Shown one piece after another: positions 35,043-44,008 of a stretch of 64,000 nucleotides of DNA (position 1 is the stretch's first letter; every line of letters starts with the position of its first letter). The DNA is taken from positions 6,513,001-6,577,000 of the forward strand of contig NZ_BAAAWU010000001.1 of assembly GCF_039535235.1 (NCBI RefSeq), in the 5' to 3' direction. Made by a program: the position numbers and the translations under genes. The notes beneath the pieces were generated by a model. It had not been told where the DNA came from. It saw nothing but the letters and a program-made list of their open reading frames with translations, and searched no databases. Source of the stretch: Streptomyces roseoviridis. GTDB lineage: Bacteria > Actinomycetota > Actinomycetes > Streptomycetales > Streptomycetaceae.

Positions 35043-37592
35043 GTGTCCCACGCACCCACCCCGGACCCGCAGGACGAGCCGACCACCGCTCCCGCGCCGA
35101 CGCGCCGACGGGTCTCCCGACGGCGGCTGCTGCTCGCGCTCGCCGGCGCTGCGGCGTTCAGCGCCGTGCCCGCCGGGGCGGCGCGGGCCGCCTCCGTACC
35201 GGCCGGGCCCGGCGCGGTCCCCGGTGGCGGCGAGCGGGTCGGCGACCTGCTCGCGCGGCTCACCCTCGACGAGAAGACCGCCCTGCTGCACGGCGCCACC
35301 GACCCCGAGCGGCTCGGGCAGGCCGGATACGTGCCCGGCGTGCCACGGCTCGGCATCCCCGCCCTGCGGCTCGCCGACGGGCCCGCCGGCGTCCGGGTCC
35401 GCGAGACCGCCACCGCGCTCCCCGCGCCCGTCATGCTCGCCGCCGCCTTCGACCCCGGTCTCGCCCACGCCTACGGGCGCGTCCTCGGCCACGAGGGCCG
35501 GGCCCTCGACCAGGACGTGCTGCTGTCGCCGATGGTCAACCTCATCCGCACCCCCTACGCGGGGCGGAACTTCGAGACCTTCTCCGAGGACCCGCTGCTC
35601 TCCGCCGACCTCGTCGCCGAGCAGATCCGCGGCATCCAGGCCGAGGGCCTGATCGCCACCGTCAAGCACCTGGCCCTCAACAACCAGGAGCGCGACCGGA
35701 TGTCCGTCGACGTCCGGGCCGGCGAACAGACCCTCCACGAAACCGAACTGCGCGGCTTCGAAGCCGCCGTCGCCGCCGGCGCGGGCGCCGTCATGGCCGC
35801 GTACAACAAGGTGGACGGCGCCTACGCCACCGAGAACCGCACCCTGCTCACCGACATCCTGCGGGACCGCTGGGGCTTCGACGGCTGGGTGATGAGCGAC
35901 TGGGGCGCCGTCCACTCCACCGGGCCCGCCCTCACCGCCGGCTGCGACATGGAGATGCCCGGCGGCGCCCACTACGGCGCCGCCCTGCGCCGCGCCGTCC
36001 GCGAGGGGCGGATCGACGAGGCCGTCGTCGACACCGCCGTACGCCGCATCCTGTCCGTACGCGAACGCTTCGGCCTCCTCGACGAACAGACCGACGCGCG
36101 GCCCGAGCGCGACGCCGCCGCCGGGGCCCGCCTCGCGCTGCGCGTGGCCACCGCCGGCGCGACCCTGCTGCGCAACGAGAACGGCACGCTGCCGCTCACC
36201 GGCCGGGCCGCCCGTTCCCTCGCCGTCATCGGCCCCACCGGCTCCGTGCCGTTCGTCAGCGGCGGCGGCAGCGCCCATGTCGTCCCCGACGCCGCCACCA
36301 GCCCGCTCGACGCCCTGCGCACCCGGGCCGGCGACCGGGCCACCGTGACGTATGCCGTCGGTGAGGACGTCCTCGGCAAGCCCCTGCCCCTCACCGAGGC
36401 CGGGGCGCCCGCGGGCGCCGCCCGCTCCCTCGACGACGTCGCCGTCGCCGCCGGCGAGATCCGGACCTACGAGGGAACGATCACCACCACCGCGGACGAC
36501 AACTGGAGCTTCTTCGTCCACTACAGCGGCCGGCGGCCCACCGTGACCCTCGACGGCGGCGACCTCTTCCAGGCGGGCGTCGCCACGTACTTCACCGGAG
36601 GCGTCGGCGGGCGGGCCGCCGACGGACTGACGGTGCGCCGCGCCGACCACCGGCTCGCCGCCGGCACCCACCGCATCGCCGTCACCGCCCACGGCGGCAC
36701 CGACGGCCAGCGCTTCCGGCTGCGCGCGGCCAACGGCGCCACCCGGGCCGCCGACGTCGCCGAGGCCGTCGCCGCGGCCCGCGCCGCCCACAGCACCGTC
36801 CTCTTCGCCTACGAGGACGCCACCGAGGGCCGCGACCGCACCGGCCTCGCCCTGCCCGGCCGCCAGGAGGCCCTCATCCGGGCCGTGACCGCGGTCAACC
36901 CGCGCACGACCGTCGTCCTCAACACCTCGTCGGCCGTCACCATGCCGTGGCTGGCCGACACCGCCGCCGTGCTCCAGATGTACTACCCGGGCCAGGAGGG
37001 CGGCCCCGCCACCGCGGCCGTGCTCTTCGGCGACGTCGACCCCGGCGGCCGGCTCACCCAGACCTTCCCTCTCTCCGAGGACGCCCACCCGACCGCGGGC
37101 GACCCGCGCCGCTACCCCGGCGTGAACGGCGTCGAGGTGTACGGCGAGGGCATCCACGTCGGCCACCGCTGGTACGACGCCGAGGACGTCACCCCGCTCT
37201 TCCCGTTCGGGCACGGACTGTCGTACACGACCTTCGCCTACGAGCGGCTGAGCGCCGTCCCCGTCGGCGACGGGCTGCACGTCACCTTCACCGTCGTCAA
37301 CACCGGACGGCGCCCCGGCGTCGAGGTGGCGCAGGTGTACGTCGGCCCGTCGCCGGACCTCGCCGCCGTCGGCGTGGACCAGCCGCACCGGCTCCTCGCG
37401 GGCTACCGGCGACTCCGGCTCGCCCCGGGCGAAAGCCGCCGGATCACCGTCCCGGTGGCCGCCCGGACCCTCTCCTCGTGGGACGAGGCCCGGCACCGCT
37501 GGGTCCTGGGCACCGGCCGCCGCGAGGTGCGGGCCGGGGCGTCGTCCCGCGTGCTGCCGCTGCGGGCCGAGGCCGTCGTCGGCGCGCGGTGA
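35043..37592 (+). CDS. Exported glycoside hydrolase family 3 beta-glycosidase
   Basis: An 849-residue enzyme. A twin-arginine-type signal (RRRVSRRRLLLALAG at 21-35, cleavage after AARA) directs export. The GH3 N-terminal barrel covers about 65-370 with the nucleophile Asp286 in GWVMSDWGAV and the substrate-binding KHL/NNQERDR segment. A PA14 domain is inserted in the C-terminal GH3 domain (about 455-600, starting YEGTITTTADDNWSF), and a fibronectin-like GH3 C-terminal domain ends the protein. It probably cleaves plant or fungal beta-glucosides. GTG 35043 has an AAGGAG site 7 nt upstream; ATG 35004 is less likely. Confidence 0.93.
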   Translation: MSHAPTPDPQDEPTTAPAPTRRRVSRRRLLLALAGAAAFSAVPAGAARAASVPAGPGAVPGGGERVGDLLARLTLDEKTALLHGATDPERLGQAGYVPGVPRLGIPALRLADGPAGVRVRETATALPAPVMLAAAFDPGLAHAYGRVLGHEGRALDQDVLLSPMVNLIRTPYAGRNFETFSEDPLLSADLVAEQIRGIQAEGLIATVKHLALNNQERDRMSVDVRAGEQTLHETELRGFEAAVAAGAGAVMAAYNKVDGAYATENRTLLTDILRDRWGFDGWVMSDWGAVHSTGPALTAGCDMEMPGGAHYGAALRRAVREGRIDEAVVDTAVRRILSVRERFGLLDEQTDARPERDAAAGARLALRVATAGATLLRNENGTLPLTGRAARSLAVIGPTGSVPFVSGGGSAHVVPDAATSPLDALRTRAGDRATVTYAVGEDVLGKPLPLTEAGAPAGAARSLDDVAVAAGEIRTYEGTITTTADDNWSFFVHYSGRRPTVTLDGGDLFQAGVATYFTGGVGGRAADGLTVRRADHRLAAGTHRIAVTAHGGTDGQRFRLRAANGATRAADVAEAVAAARAAHSTVLFAYEDATEGRDRTGLALPGRQEALIRAVTAVNPRTTVVLNTSSAVTMPWLADTAAVLQMYYPGQEGGPATAAVLFGDVDPGGRLTQTFPLSEDAHPTAGDPRRYPGVNGVEVYGEGIHVGHRWYDAEDVTPLFPFGHGLSYTTFAYERLSAVPVGDGLHVTFTVVNTGRRPGVEVAQVYVGPSPDLAAVGVDQPHRLLAGYRRLRLAPGESRRITVPVAARTLSSWDEARHRWVLGTGRREVRAGASSRVLPLRAEAVVGAR

Positions 37593-37641
37593 CCGGGTAG
37601 GCTGCCGGGGTTCGGTCGCCGATACGGGAGAGGTAGGGCGC

Positions 37642-38406
37642 GTGCACGTCCAGGAGTGGCTGGAGACGATCCCCGCGGTCGCCGTCTACGCGCTGGTCGG
37701 GGTGGTGATCGGCCTGGAGAGCCTGGGCATCCCGCTGCCCGGCGAGATCGTCCTCGTCAGCTCGGCCCTGCTGGCCTCCCAGCACGGCGACATCAACCCG
37801 TACGTCCTCGGCGCCTGCGCCACCGCCGGCGCGATCATCGGCGACTCGATCGGCTACGCGATCGGCCGCAAGGGCGGCCGGCCGCTGCTCGCGAAGCTCG
37901 GCAAGAGGTTCCCCAAGCACTTCGGCGAGGCCAACATCGCCCTCGCCGAGCGCTCCTTCCAGAAGTGGGGCATGTGGGCGGTCTTCTTCGGCCGCTTCGT
38001 CGCCCTGCTGCGGATCTTCGCCGGCCCGCTCGCGGGCGTGCTGCGCATGCCGTACTGGAAGTTCGCCCTCGCCAACGTCTTCGGCGGCATCCTCTGGGCG
38101 GGCGGCACCACGGCCGTCATCTACTCGGTGGGCATCGTCGCCGAGGCCTGGCTCAAGCGCTTCTCGTGGCTGGGGCTCGTGCTCGCGGTGCTGTTCGGCG
38201 TCGCCTCGATGCTGATCCTCAAGAGCCGTGCCAAGAAGGCCGCGGCGCACGCCTCCGAGAGCGGGCCGGCCGCCGGCGGCGAGGCGGCCGCCGCCACCGG
38301 GGCGAGCAGGGGGACGACCGGTACGGGCGGAGCCCCGGCACCGGTCGAGGCCGCGGCGACCGCGGCCGCACCGGTCGCCGCTCCGGCGCGGGCCGCTGCC
38401 GAATAG
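37642..38406 (+). CDS. DedA family membrane protein
   Basis: A 254-residue DedA/VTT protein with GLESLGIPLPGEIVLVSSALLA near the start, IGDSIGYAIGRKGG, and FFGRFVALLRIFAGPLAGVLRM, the conserved Arg-containing family motif. Family members flip or scramble undecaprenyl phosphate or phospholipids. Residues after about 200 form an Ala-rich, low-complexity tail. GTG 37642 is used, 49 bp after the glycosidase stop. It is followed by a long tandem-repeat gap. Confidence 0.93.
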   Translation: MHVQEWLETIPAVAVYALVGVVIGLESLGIPLPGEIVLVSSALLASQHGDINPYVLGACATAGAIIGDSIGYAIGRKGGRPLLAKLGKRFPKHFGEANIALAERSFQKWGMWAVFFGRFVALLRIFAGPLAGVLRMPYWKFALANVFGGILWAGGTTAVIYSVGIVAEAWLKRFSWLGLVLAVLFGVASMLILKSRAKKAAAHASESGPAAGGEAAAATGASRGTTGTGGAPAPVEAAATAAAPVAAPARAAAE

Positions 38407-38560
38407 GGCTGCGGCCGCACAGGGCCGCGCAGGACGAAGGGGGCGCCTGACGGGGCCGCCGCACGGGGCCGCACAGGGCCGCGCAGCGCGAAGAGGGCTG
38501 ACGAAGAGGGCGCCCGACGGGGCCGCCGCACGGGGCCGCCGCACGGGGCCGCCGGACCGG
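38407..38560. other. G/C-rich low-complexity gap after dedA-type gene
   Basis: This is the first part of the 350-bp convergent gap. It holds imperfect repeats of CGGGGCCGC-type units and no gene. The ordered 38-bp array follows it. Confidence 0.5.
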
Positions 38561-38712
38561 GCCGCCGGACAGTGCCTGTGCCGAAGCCGCCGGATAGGGC
38601 CGCCGGACAGTGCCTGTGCCGAAGCCGCCGGATAGGGCCGCCGGACAGTGCCTGTGCCGAAGCCGCCGGATAGGGCCGCCGGACAGTGCCCGTGCCGAAA
38701 GCCGCCGGACCG
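38561..38712. repeat. 38-bp tandem repeat, about four copies
   Basis: Units start at 38561, 38599 and 38637 and are identical (GCCGCCGGAC AGTGCCTGTG then CCGAAGCCGCCGGATAGG). A fourth, diverged unit starts at 38675. The array fills the gap between convergent genes and could form hairpins (GGCACAGGCACTGTCC). Confidence 0.92.
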
Positions 38713-38756
38713 GGCCTGCGCCGAACGGGGCGGCCGGTCCGGCCGCCCCGGGGCAC

Positions 38757-39311
38757 CTACTCGGCGAACGCCTCGGCGTGGCCCTTGGCCAGGTGCAGGT
38801 ACATCTCGGCGTTGAGGCGGATGCCCGCCTGCTCCTCCTCGGTCAGCGGACGCCGCACCTTCGCGGGCACGCCGGCGACCAGGGAGCCGGGCGGCACCTC
38901 CATCCCCTGCGGGACCAGGGCCTGCGCGGCGACCAGCGAACCGGCACCGATCCGGGCACCGTTGAGGATCGTGGCGCCCATGCCGACCAGCACGTCGTCC
39001 TCGATCACACAGCCGTGGACGGTCGCGTTGTGGCCGACCGTCACCCGCGCGCCGATCGAGACCGGAAAGCCCGGGTCCACGTGGACCGTGCAGTTGTCCT
39101 GGACGTTGGCGTCCTCGCCGATCTCGATCGGCCCGCAGTCGGCCCGCAGCACCGCGTGGTACCAGACGCTGGCGCGCGGCCCGAGCGTCACCTCTCCCAG
39201 GACCACCGAGGTCGGCGCCGTGAAGGCCGTCGGATCGACCTTCGGTTCCTTGCCGCCCACGGCCCTGATCAAAGCCCCCGACATCTGGGGCACCTCAGGC
39301 ACCTCTGCCAT
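38757..39311 (-). CDS. Gamma carbonic anhydrase family protein
   Basis: A 184-residue left-handed beta-helix protein. The hexapeptide repeats run from about residue 30 to 150, and the three zinc-binding histidines are visible at 77 (TVHVD), 94 (VGHNA) and 99 (TVHG). It may be a true gamma carbonic anhydrase or one of the paaY/YrdA-like relatives. ATG 39311 is chosen because GGAGCGAG precedes it; an ATG at 39341 would add ten residues. Confidence 0.9.
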   Translation of the reverse strand: MAEVPEVPQMSGALIRAVGGKEPKVDPTAFTAPTSVVLGEVTLGPRASVWYHAVLRADCGPIEIGEDANVQDNCTVHVDPGFPVSIGARVTVGHNATVHGCVIEDDVLVGMGATILNGARIGAGSLVAAQALVPQGMEVPPGSLVAGVPAKVRRPLTEEEQAGIRLNAEMYLHLAKGHAEAFAE

Positions 39312-39434
39312 CTTCTCGCTCCTGCTCGCTCGGATCGTCACTCGCGCCTCGGGCGGAACACTAGTCCGGCCCCATGACGGACATCACAGGGCACCGCACG
39401 GATCAGCCGTGACGCCGCCGACTACGGTGTCCGG

Positions 39435-40337
39435 GTGCCCCGGAACAGAAACACGTTCTCATCGCTGACCGCCTGGCGGCGCCGTGTGGTCGCCCGCGCC
39501 CTGCAGAGCGGCTGGCGCCGGATCCAGCAGGCGGGTGCCGTGACCGCCGAGCACCAGGGCCGGCTGCGTTTCCGCCGGCTCGGCGAGGGCACCCGGCTCG
39601 CCTTTCCCCAGGGCACCGTCTTCGGCGAGCCGTGGATCGAGATCGGCGCGTGCTGCATCATCGCCGAGCAGGTCACCCTCACCGCCGGCATGCTGCCGGA
39701 CCTCGACCTCGGCGCGGACACCGTCCTGACCCTCGGCGACGGCGTCGTCCTGGGCCGCGGCAGTCACGTCATCGCGGACGCGCCCATCACCATCGGTTCG
39801 GACACCTACTGCGGGCCGTACGTCTACATCACCTCGACCAACCACAGCTACGACGACCCGGACGTTCCCGTCGGCCGGCAGTGGCCGCGCGCGGAGCCCG
39901 TCGTCATCGGCCCGGGCTGCTGGCTCGGCACCGGCGCCGTCATCCTGCCGGGCGCCCGGCTCGGCCGGAACGTCGTGGTGGCAGCCGGGGCGGTCGTACG
40001 AGGAGAGGTGCCCGACCACGCCGTGGTGGCGGGCGCGCCCGCGAAGGTGGTCCGCTCCTACGACCCGGAACGCGGCTGGCAGCCGCCCCTGCGCACACCC
40101 GCCCCGAAGCCGATCCCGGCCGGCATCAGCCCGGAGCAGCTGGCCGTGCTGGCCGAACTGAGCCCGGAGGAGCTCGACCGGCTGAACGACCTCGCCGAGC
40201 CGTTGCAGCCGCCGCGGCGAACCGGCACGCCGGGCCCCGCGCAGCACCCGGCGCCCGGGCAGCACCCGGCGCCCGCGCAGCTGCCGGCGCCCGTGCAGCT
40301 GCCGGAACGGTCCGGCCTGGCCGAACCGGCGAACTGA
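39435..40337 (+). CDS. Hexapeptide-repeat acyltransferase
   Basis: A 300-residue acyltransferase of the LbH class. The beta-helix (about 60-210) shows FGEPWIEIGACCIIAEQVTL repeats and the acetyl-CoA-site loop ITSTNHSYDD (His). The C-terminal LGRNVVVAAGAVVRGEVPDH and VVAGAPAKVVR are the usual ending. The last 60 residues are Pro/Gln/Ala-rich repeats. It probably O- or N-acetylates a sugar or cell-surface polymer. A TACGGT hexamer ends 6 nt before GTG 39435, suggesting a leaderless transcript. It is divergent from the carbonic anhydrase gene. Confidence 0.9.
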   Translation: MPRNRNTFSSLTAWRRRVVARALQSGWRRIQQAGAVTAEHQGRLRFRRLGEGTRLAFPQGTVFGEPWIEIGACCIIAEQVTLTAGMLPDLDLGADTVLTLGDGVVLGRGSHVIADAPITIGSDTYCGPYVYITSTNHSYDDPDVPVGRQWPRAEPVVIGPGCWLGTGAVILPGARLGRNVVVAAGAVVRGEVPDHAVVAGAPAKVVRSYDPERGWQPPLRTPAPKPIPAGISPEQLAVLAELSPEELDRLNDLAEPLQPPRRTGTPGPAQHPAPGQHPAPAQLPAPVQLPERSGLAEPAN

Positions 40338-40587
40338 GAACGAGACCGGCCTGCCTCGCTCCGGAGCGGCCCCGCCCGTGCCGCGGCGGCGGTTCGGCGC
40401 GGTCCCTCGCACGCGAGCGCCCCGGTCCGCCGGAGCCCAGGGCCCTGTCCGTGCGGCGAGCCGCGGGCGGGCCGGCGCTGTGGAGCCCGGGCCATCGGAG
40501 CTCCGGCGGGCCTTCTCACCGCTCAGGGGCCGGGCCATCGGCACGGTCTCCCGTCCGGCCGGCGAGGCCCGAGGACGAACTCCGGGC

Positions 40588-41466
40588 TCAGCCGGTGGCG
40601 AGCAGCACCGTGCCCACCAGGGCCAGGCCCGCTCCCGCCGCCTGCACCGACCGCAGGCGCTCCTTGAGCACGCCGCGGGCGGCCAGGGCCGTCACGACCG
40701 GGTAGAGACTCGCGAGGACCGCGGCGACCGTCACCGGGCCGCGCTGCGCGGCGAGCGCGTACGTGCCGTTGGCGGCCACGTCCGCGAGGCCGACGAAGGC
40801 CAGGGCCGGCACCGCCGCCGCGACCGCGCGCAGACCGCCGCCGCCCTCCGGCAGCGCCCGCCCGCCGCGCCGGACGGAGAGCCACAGGGCGCCGCCGCCG
40901 ACGGCCACGTTGGTCACGCGCTGCACGAACAGGGCGAGGAAGAGTCCGGTCAGGGTCGTGGACGCCTCGGCGATCAGGGCCATCACCGCGCCGAAGCCGA
41001 AGGCGGCGACCAGGGTGAGCAGCACCGCCTGCCGCCGCACCGGCGCGCCCCGCAGCTCCGGGCCGCCCGCGAGGACCACGCCCGCTATCGCCACCACGAT
41101 CCCGGCGAACTGGAGCAGCCCCGGCCGGTCGCCCAGGAGCAGGCCCACGGCGACCGGCACGACCACACCGAGCGAGCCGAGCGGGGAGACCACGCCCATC
41201 GGGCCGAGCGCGAGGGCCTTGTAGAAGGCGAGCATCGCCGCGGGGCCGACGGCGCCGGCCGCCACCGCGTACCAGAGCCGGGGCCCGGCCTCGCTCAGGG
41301 CGCCGGTGGCCAGCACCAGGGTGCCGAGGACGACGACTGCGATGGTCTGGGAGACCACCACGACGGTGAGCGCGGGGAACCGGCGGGTGAGCAGTCCGCC
41401 GCCGAAGTCGGCCAGGCCCCAGAGCAGACTGGTGGCCAGGGCGAACATCGCCGTCAGTGCCGTCAT
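40588..41466 (-). CDS. EamA (DMT) family transporter
   Basis: A 292-residue drug/metabolite transporter with ten predicted helices in two EamA halves (first SLLWGLADFGGGLLTRRF, second GAVMALIAEASTTLTGLF). It probably exports amino acids or similar metabolites. It is divergent from an XRE-cupin regulator gene. ATG 41466 is used; an in-frame upstream start at 41514 overlaps the promoter and is less likely. Confidence 0.9.
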   Translation of the reverse strand: MTALTAMFALATSLLWGLADFGGGLLTRRFPALTVVVVSQTIAVVVLGTLVLATGALSEAGPRLWYAVAAGAVGPAAMLAFYKALALGPMGVVSPLGSLGVVVPVAVGLLLGDRPGLLQFAGIVVAIAGVVLAGGPELRGAPVRRQAVLLTLVAAFGFGAVMALIAEASTTLTGLFLALFVQRVTNVAVGGGALWLSVRRGGRALPEGGGGLRAVAAAVPALAFVGLADVAANGTYALAAQRGPVTVAAVLASLYPVVTALAARGVLKERLRSVQAAGAGLALVGTVLLATG

Positions 41467-41503
41467 GGGAAGGGCCTCGCAGTACAGTGCAGTGAACAAT
41501 CGG

Positions 41504-41546
41504 GTGCACCACACGGTAGTACAGCGTATTGAACTCTGTCATTCAA
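41504..41546 (-). promoter_or_regulatory. Promoter candidate of the EamA transporter with overlapping inverted repeat
   Basis: On the minus strand TTGAAT (41541-41546) is followed after 17 bp by TGTACT (41518-41523), a good -35/-10 pair for the transporter gene. The inverted repeat TTGAA-N8-TTCAA at 41529-41546 covers the -35 box and lies 16 bp before the regulator start, so the XRE-cupin protein may bind there. Confidence 0.55.
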
Positions 41547-41561
41547 AATATTGGACGGAAA

Positions 41562-42134
41562 GTGTCGGACCTCGATCAGCTCACCCAGTCGCTCGCCCGC
41601 AACCTCAAGCGCTGGCGCAACGAACGCGGCCTCACGCTGGACGCGCTCGCCGCCCGGGCCGGCGTGAGCCGCGGCATGATCATTCAGATCGAACAGGCCC
41701 GCACCAACCCGAGCGTCGGCACCACGGTCAAACTGGCCGACGCCCTCGGCGTCTCGATCACCACCCTCCTCGACTACGACCAGGAGCCCCAGGTCCGCCT
41801 CGTGCCGCCGGACCAGGCCGTCCGCATGTGGTCGACCTCCACCGGCAGCCACACCACCCTCCTCGCCGGCACCGAGGCCCGCGGTCCCCTGGAGCTGTGG
41901 CACTGGACCCTCATGCCGGGTGACGGCAGCGCCTCCGACCCGCACCCCGACGGCACCACCGAACTCCTGCACGTCACCTCCGGGACCCTCACCCTCGTCG
42001 TGGAGGGCGAGGAGCACACCGTCCCGGCCGGCACCTCCGCCGTCTTCGAGAGCAACGTGCCGCACGCCTACCACAACAACGGCGAGGAGGCGGTGGAGAT
42101 GACCATGGCCGTCTCCGTCCCGCCCGTACGCTGA
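41562..42134 (+). CDS. XRE-cupin transcriptional regulator
   Basis: A 190-residue regulator. Residues about 8-66 are a Cro/C1-type helix-turn-helix (LARNLKRWRNERGLTLDALA, RAGVSRGMIIQIEQART), and residues about 110-180 are a cupin barrel (TELLHVTSGTLTLVVEGEEH) that may bind a ligand. The layout matches PuuR/SutR-like regulators. It is divergent from the EamA exporter and probably represses it until the exported compound binds. GTG 41562 follows a weak GGACGG site; TTG 41529 is an alternative start. Confidence 0.92.
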   Translation: MSDLDQLTQSLARNLKRWRNERGLTLDALAARAGVSRGMIIQIEQARTNPSVGTTVKLADALGVSITTLLDYDQEPQVRLVPPDQAVRMWSTSTGSHTTLLAGTEARGPLELWHWTLMPGDGSASDPHPDGTTELLHVTSGTLTLVVEGEEHTVPAGTSAVFESNVPHAYHNNGEEAVEMTMAVSVPPVR

Positions 42135-42178
42135 GACGCCCAACCGCCTCCGGGCCGGCGCTTGTTAGCGTGACGGGC

Positions 42179-42754
42179 ATGCGCGCACCCATCGGAGACT
42201 TCGACGACGCCCGGCCCGCCCTCGACTGCCTCGACCTGCTCACGGCACCCGTCGCCGCCGCCGTACGGGCCTGGCGCGGAACCGTGCCGGCGGACCGGAT
42301 CCTCTACGTGGACACCGACCCGGCGATCGCCGACACCGCCGTCTTCGTCGAGCACTACGGACAGCGGCTGCTCGACGAGTCCGCGAACTGTGTGATCGTC
42401 GCCGGCCGGCGGGGCGAGACCACCACCCTCGCCGCCTGCGTGGTCCGTTCCGGCACCCGCGTCGACGTCAACGGCGTGGTCCGCCGGGAACTCGGCTCGC
42501 GCAAGGTGCGCTTCGCCCCGGTCGAGACCGCGACCGGCGACACCGGCATGGAATACGGCGGCATCACCCCCCTCGGCCTGCCCGCGGACTGGCCGGTCCT
42601 CGTCGACGCCGCCGTCGTCGACACCGAATGGGTGCTCGTCGGCAGCGGACGCCGGCGCGGCAAGCTCATCCTGCCCGGCAAGGCCTTCGCCGAGCTGCCC
42701 GGCGCCGTCGTCCTGGAGGGCCTGGGGCTCGCCCCCGAGCCGCAGACCGGCTGA
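42179..42754 (+). CDS. YbaK/EbsC-type aminoacyl-tRNA deacylase
   Basis: A 191-residue protein with a YbaK/aa-tRNA deacylase domain from about residue 35 (AVFVEHYGQRLLDESANCVIV, GSRKVRFAPVE, GGITPLGLPADWPVLVD, GSGRRRGKLILPGKAF). Such freestanding domains hydrolyse mischarged tRNAs such as Cys-tRNAPro. A TAGCGT hexamer ends 7 nt before ATG 42179, consistent with a leaderless transcript. It converges on the CoA-binding protein gene with 7 bp between the stops. Confidence 0.9.
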   Translation: MRAPIGDFDDARPALDCLDLLTAPVAAAVRAWRGTVPADRILYVDTDPAIADTAVFVEHYGQRLLDESANCVIVAGRRGETTTLAACVVRSGTRVDVNGVVRRELGSRKVRFAPVETATGDTGMEYGGITPLGLPADWPVLVDAAVVDTEWVLVGSGRRRGKLILPGKAFAELPGAVVLEGLGLAPEPQTG

Positions 42755-42761
42755 CCCGCGC

Positions 42762-43190
42762 TCAGCCCAGCTTCGGGATCTCGATCGCCGGGCAGCGGTC
42801 CATCACCATGTCCACACCGGCTTCGCGGGTCCGCTCGTACGCCTCGGTGTCGATCACGTCGAGCTGGAACCAGACCGCCTTGGCTCCCACGGCGACCGCC
42901 TCGTCCGCTATCGCGCCCGCCAGACCGCTGTTCACGAACACGTCCACCACGTCCACCGGGAATGGCACGTCCGCCAGCGAGGCGTATCCCCGCTCCCCGT
43001 GCACCGTCTCCGCCTTCGGGTGGACCGGCACGATCCGCTTGCCGAAGCGCTGGAGGGTGGCGGCGACCCCGTAGGCCGCCCGCGAGCGATTGTTGGAGAG
43101 CCCCACGATCGCCCACGTGTCGCCGCTCTCCGTGAGGATCCGGCGGACGGTCTCCGCCTCGGTCTCGGCGGTCCTGGTCTCGACGCTCAT
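42762..43190 (-). CDS. CoA-binding domain protein (YccU-like)
   Basis: A 142-residue single-domain Rossmann protein of the YccU/CoA-binding group. TWAIVGLSNNRSRAAYGVAA binds the cofactor, and VDMVMDRCPAIEIPKL is the conserved end with a Cys near the pocket. The function of this family is unknown. ATG 43190 follows a GGAAGG site. Confidence 0.92.
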   Translation of the reverse strand: MSVETRTAETEAETVRRILTESGDTWAIVGLSNNRSRAAYGVAATLQRFGKRIVPVHPKAETVHGERGYASLADVPFPVDVVDVFVNSGLAGAIADEAVAVGAKAVWFQLDVIDTEAYERTREAGVDMVMDRCPAIEIPKLG

Positions 43191-43327
43191 CTGAACACTG
43201 CCTTCCGTGAATGACTGCTCACCCTGGTAAACGGCCGGTGACCGTCGGTCATTCCCGGCCCGCCCCCTGATCCGACCCCGATGCCGTCCCGTACGGGGCC
43301 CGGTCCGCGGGCGCATAGGCTGGCGGG

Positions 43328-43954
43328 ATGCAGGAGCAGTACCTGACGCTCGCCGGTGAGGGCGTCCACGAGACCGAGGTCAACCGCTCGCGCTTCATCT
43401 GCGCGCTCGCGCCCGTGGCCACCGAGGAGGAGGCACAGGCCTTCGTCGCGCGCGTCCGCCGCGAGCACCCGACCGCCACCCACAACTGCTTCGCGTACGT
43501 CGTCGGCGCCGACGCCTCCGTCCAGAAGGCATCCGACGACGGCGAGCCCGGCGGCACCGCCGGCGTCCCCATGCTCCAGATGCTCCTGCGCCGCGAGATG
43601 CGCTACGTCGCCGCCGTCGTCACCCGCTACTACGGCGGCGTGAAACTCGGTGCGGGCGGGCTCATCCGCGCCTACGGCGGCGTCGTCGGCGAGGCCCTCG
43701 ACACCCTCGGCACCGTGACGCGCCGCCGCTACCGGCTCGCCACCGTCACCGTCGACCACCAGCGGGCCGGCAAGCTCCAGAACGACCTGCGCGCCACCGG
43801 CCGCGCGGTGCGCGAGGTGACCTACGGGGCCGCCGTCACCATCGAGATCGGCCTTCCCGACGCCGACGTGACGGACTTCACGGCCTGGCTCGCCGACGTC
43901 ACGGCGGGCGAGGCGACCTTCGAACCGGGCGGAGAGGCGTACGGAGATGGCTGA
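43328..43954 (+). CDS. YigZ / IMPACT family protein
   Basis: A 208-residue protein of the UPF0029/IMPACT family. SRFICALAPVATEEEAQAF, KASDDGEPGGTAGVPM and the family hallmark TRYYGGVKLGAGGLIRAYGG are all present, followed by the small ferredoxin-like C-terminal domain. The molecular role in bacteria is poorly known; a link to ribosome or nucleic-acid handling is proposed for relatives. A TAGGCT hexamer ends 6 nt before ATG 43328. It lies 54 bp ahead of sbcD. Confidence 0.93.
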   Translation: MQEQYLTLAGEGVHETEVNRSRFICALAPVATEEEAQAFVARVRREHPTATHNCFAYVVGADASVQKASDDGEPGGTAGVPMLQMLLRREMRYVAAVVTRYYGGVKLGAGGLIRAYGGVVGEALDTLGTVTRRRYRLATVTVDHQRAGKLQNDLRATGRAVREVTYGAAVTIEIGLPDADVTDFTAWLADVTAGEATFEPGGEAYGDG

Positions 43955-44008
43955 GCCGGCCCGCTCGGCCACCGGCGTTGTCGTACCCCACCGATACGCT
44001 GCCGGGTC

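Noticed and set aside
34590..37496. A 968-codon minus-strand frame opposite the GH3 glycosidase
   Set aside because: Shadow of the third-position GC bias of the glycosidase gene; no motif, start signal or partner.
38561..38712. 38-bp repeats as a CRISPR array
   Set aside because: The units are contiguous with no unique spacers, and no cas genes are nearby.
43208..43256. GAATGAC ... GTCATTC inverted repeat upstream of the CoA-binding protein gene
   Set aside because: Arms are short, separated by about 30 bp and only partly matched inside; insufficient to call an operator.
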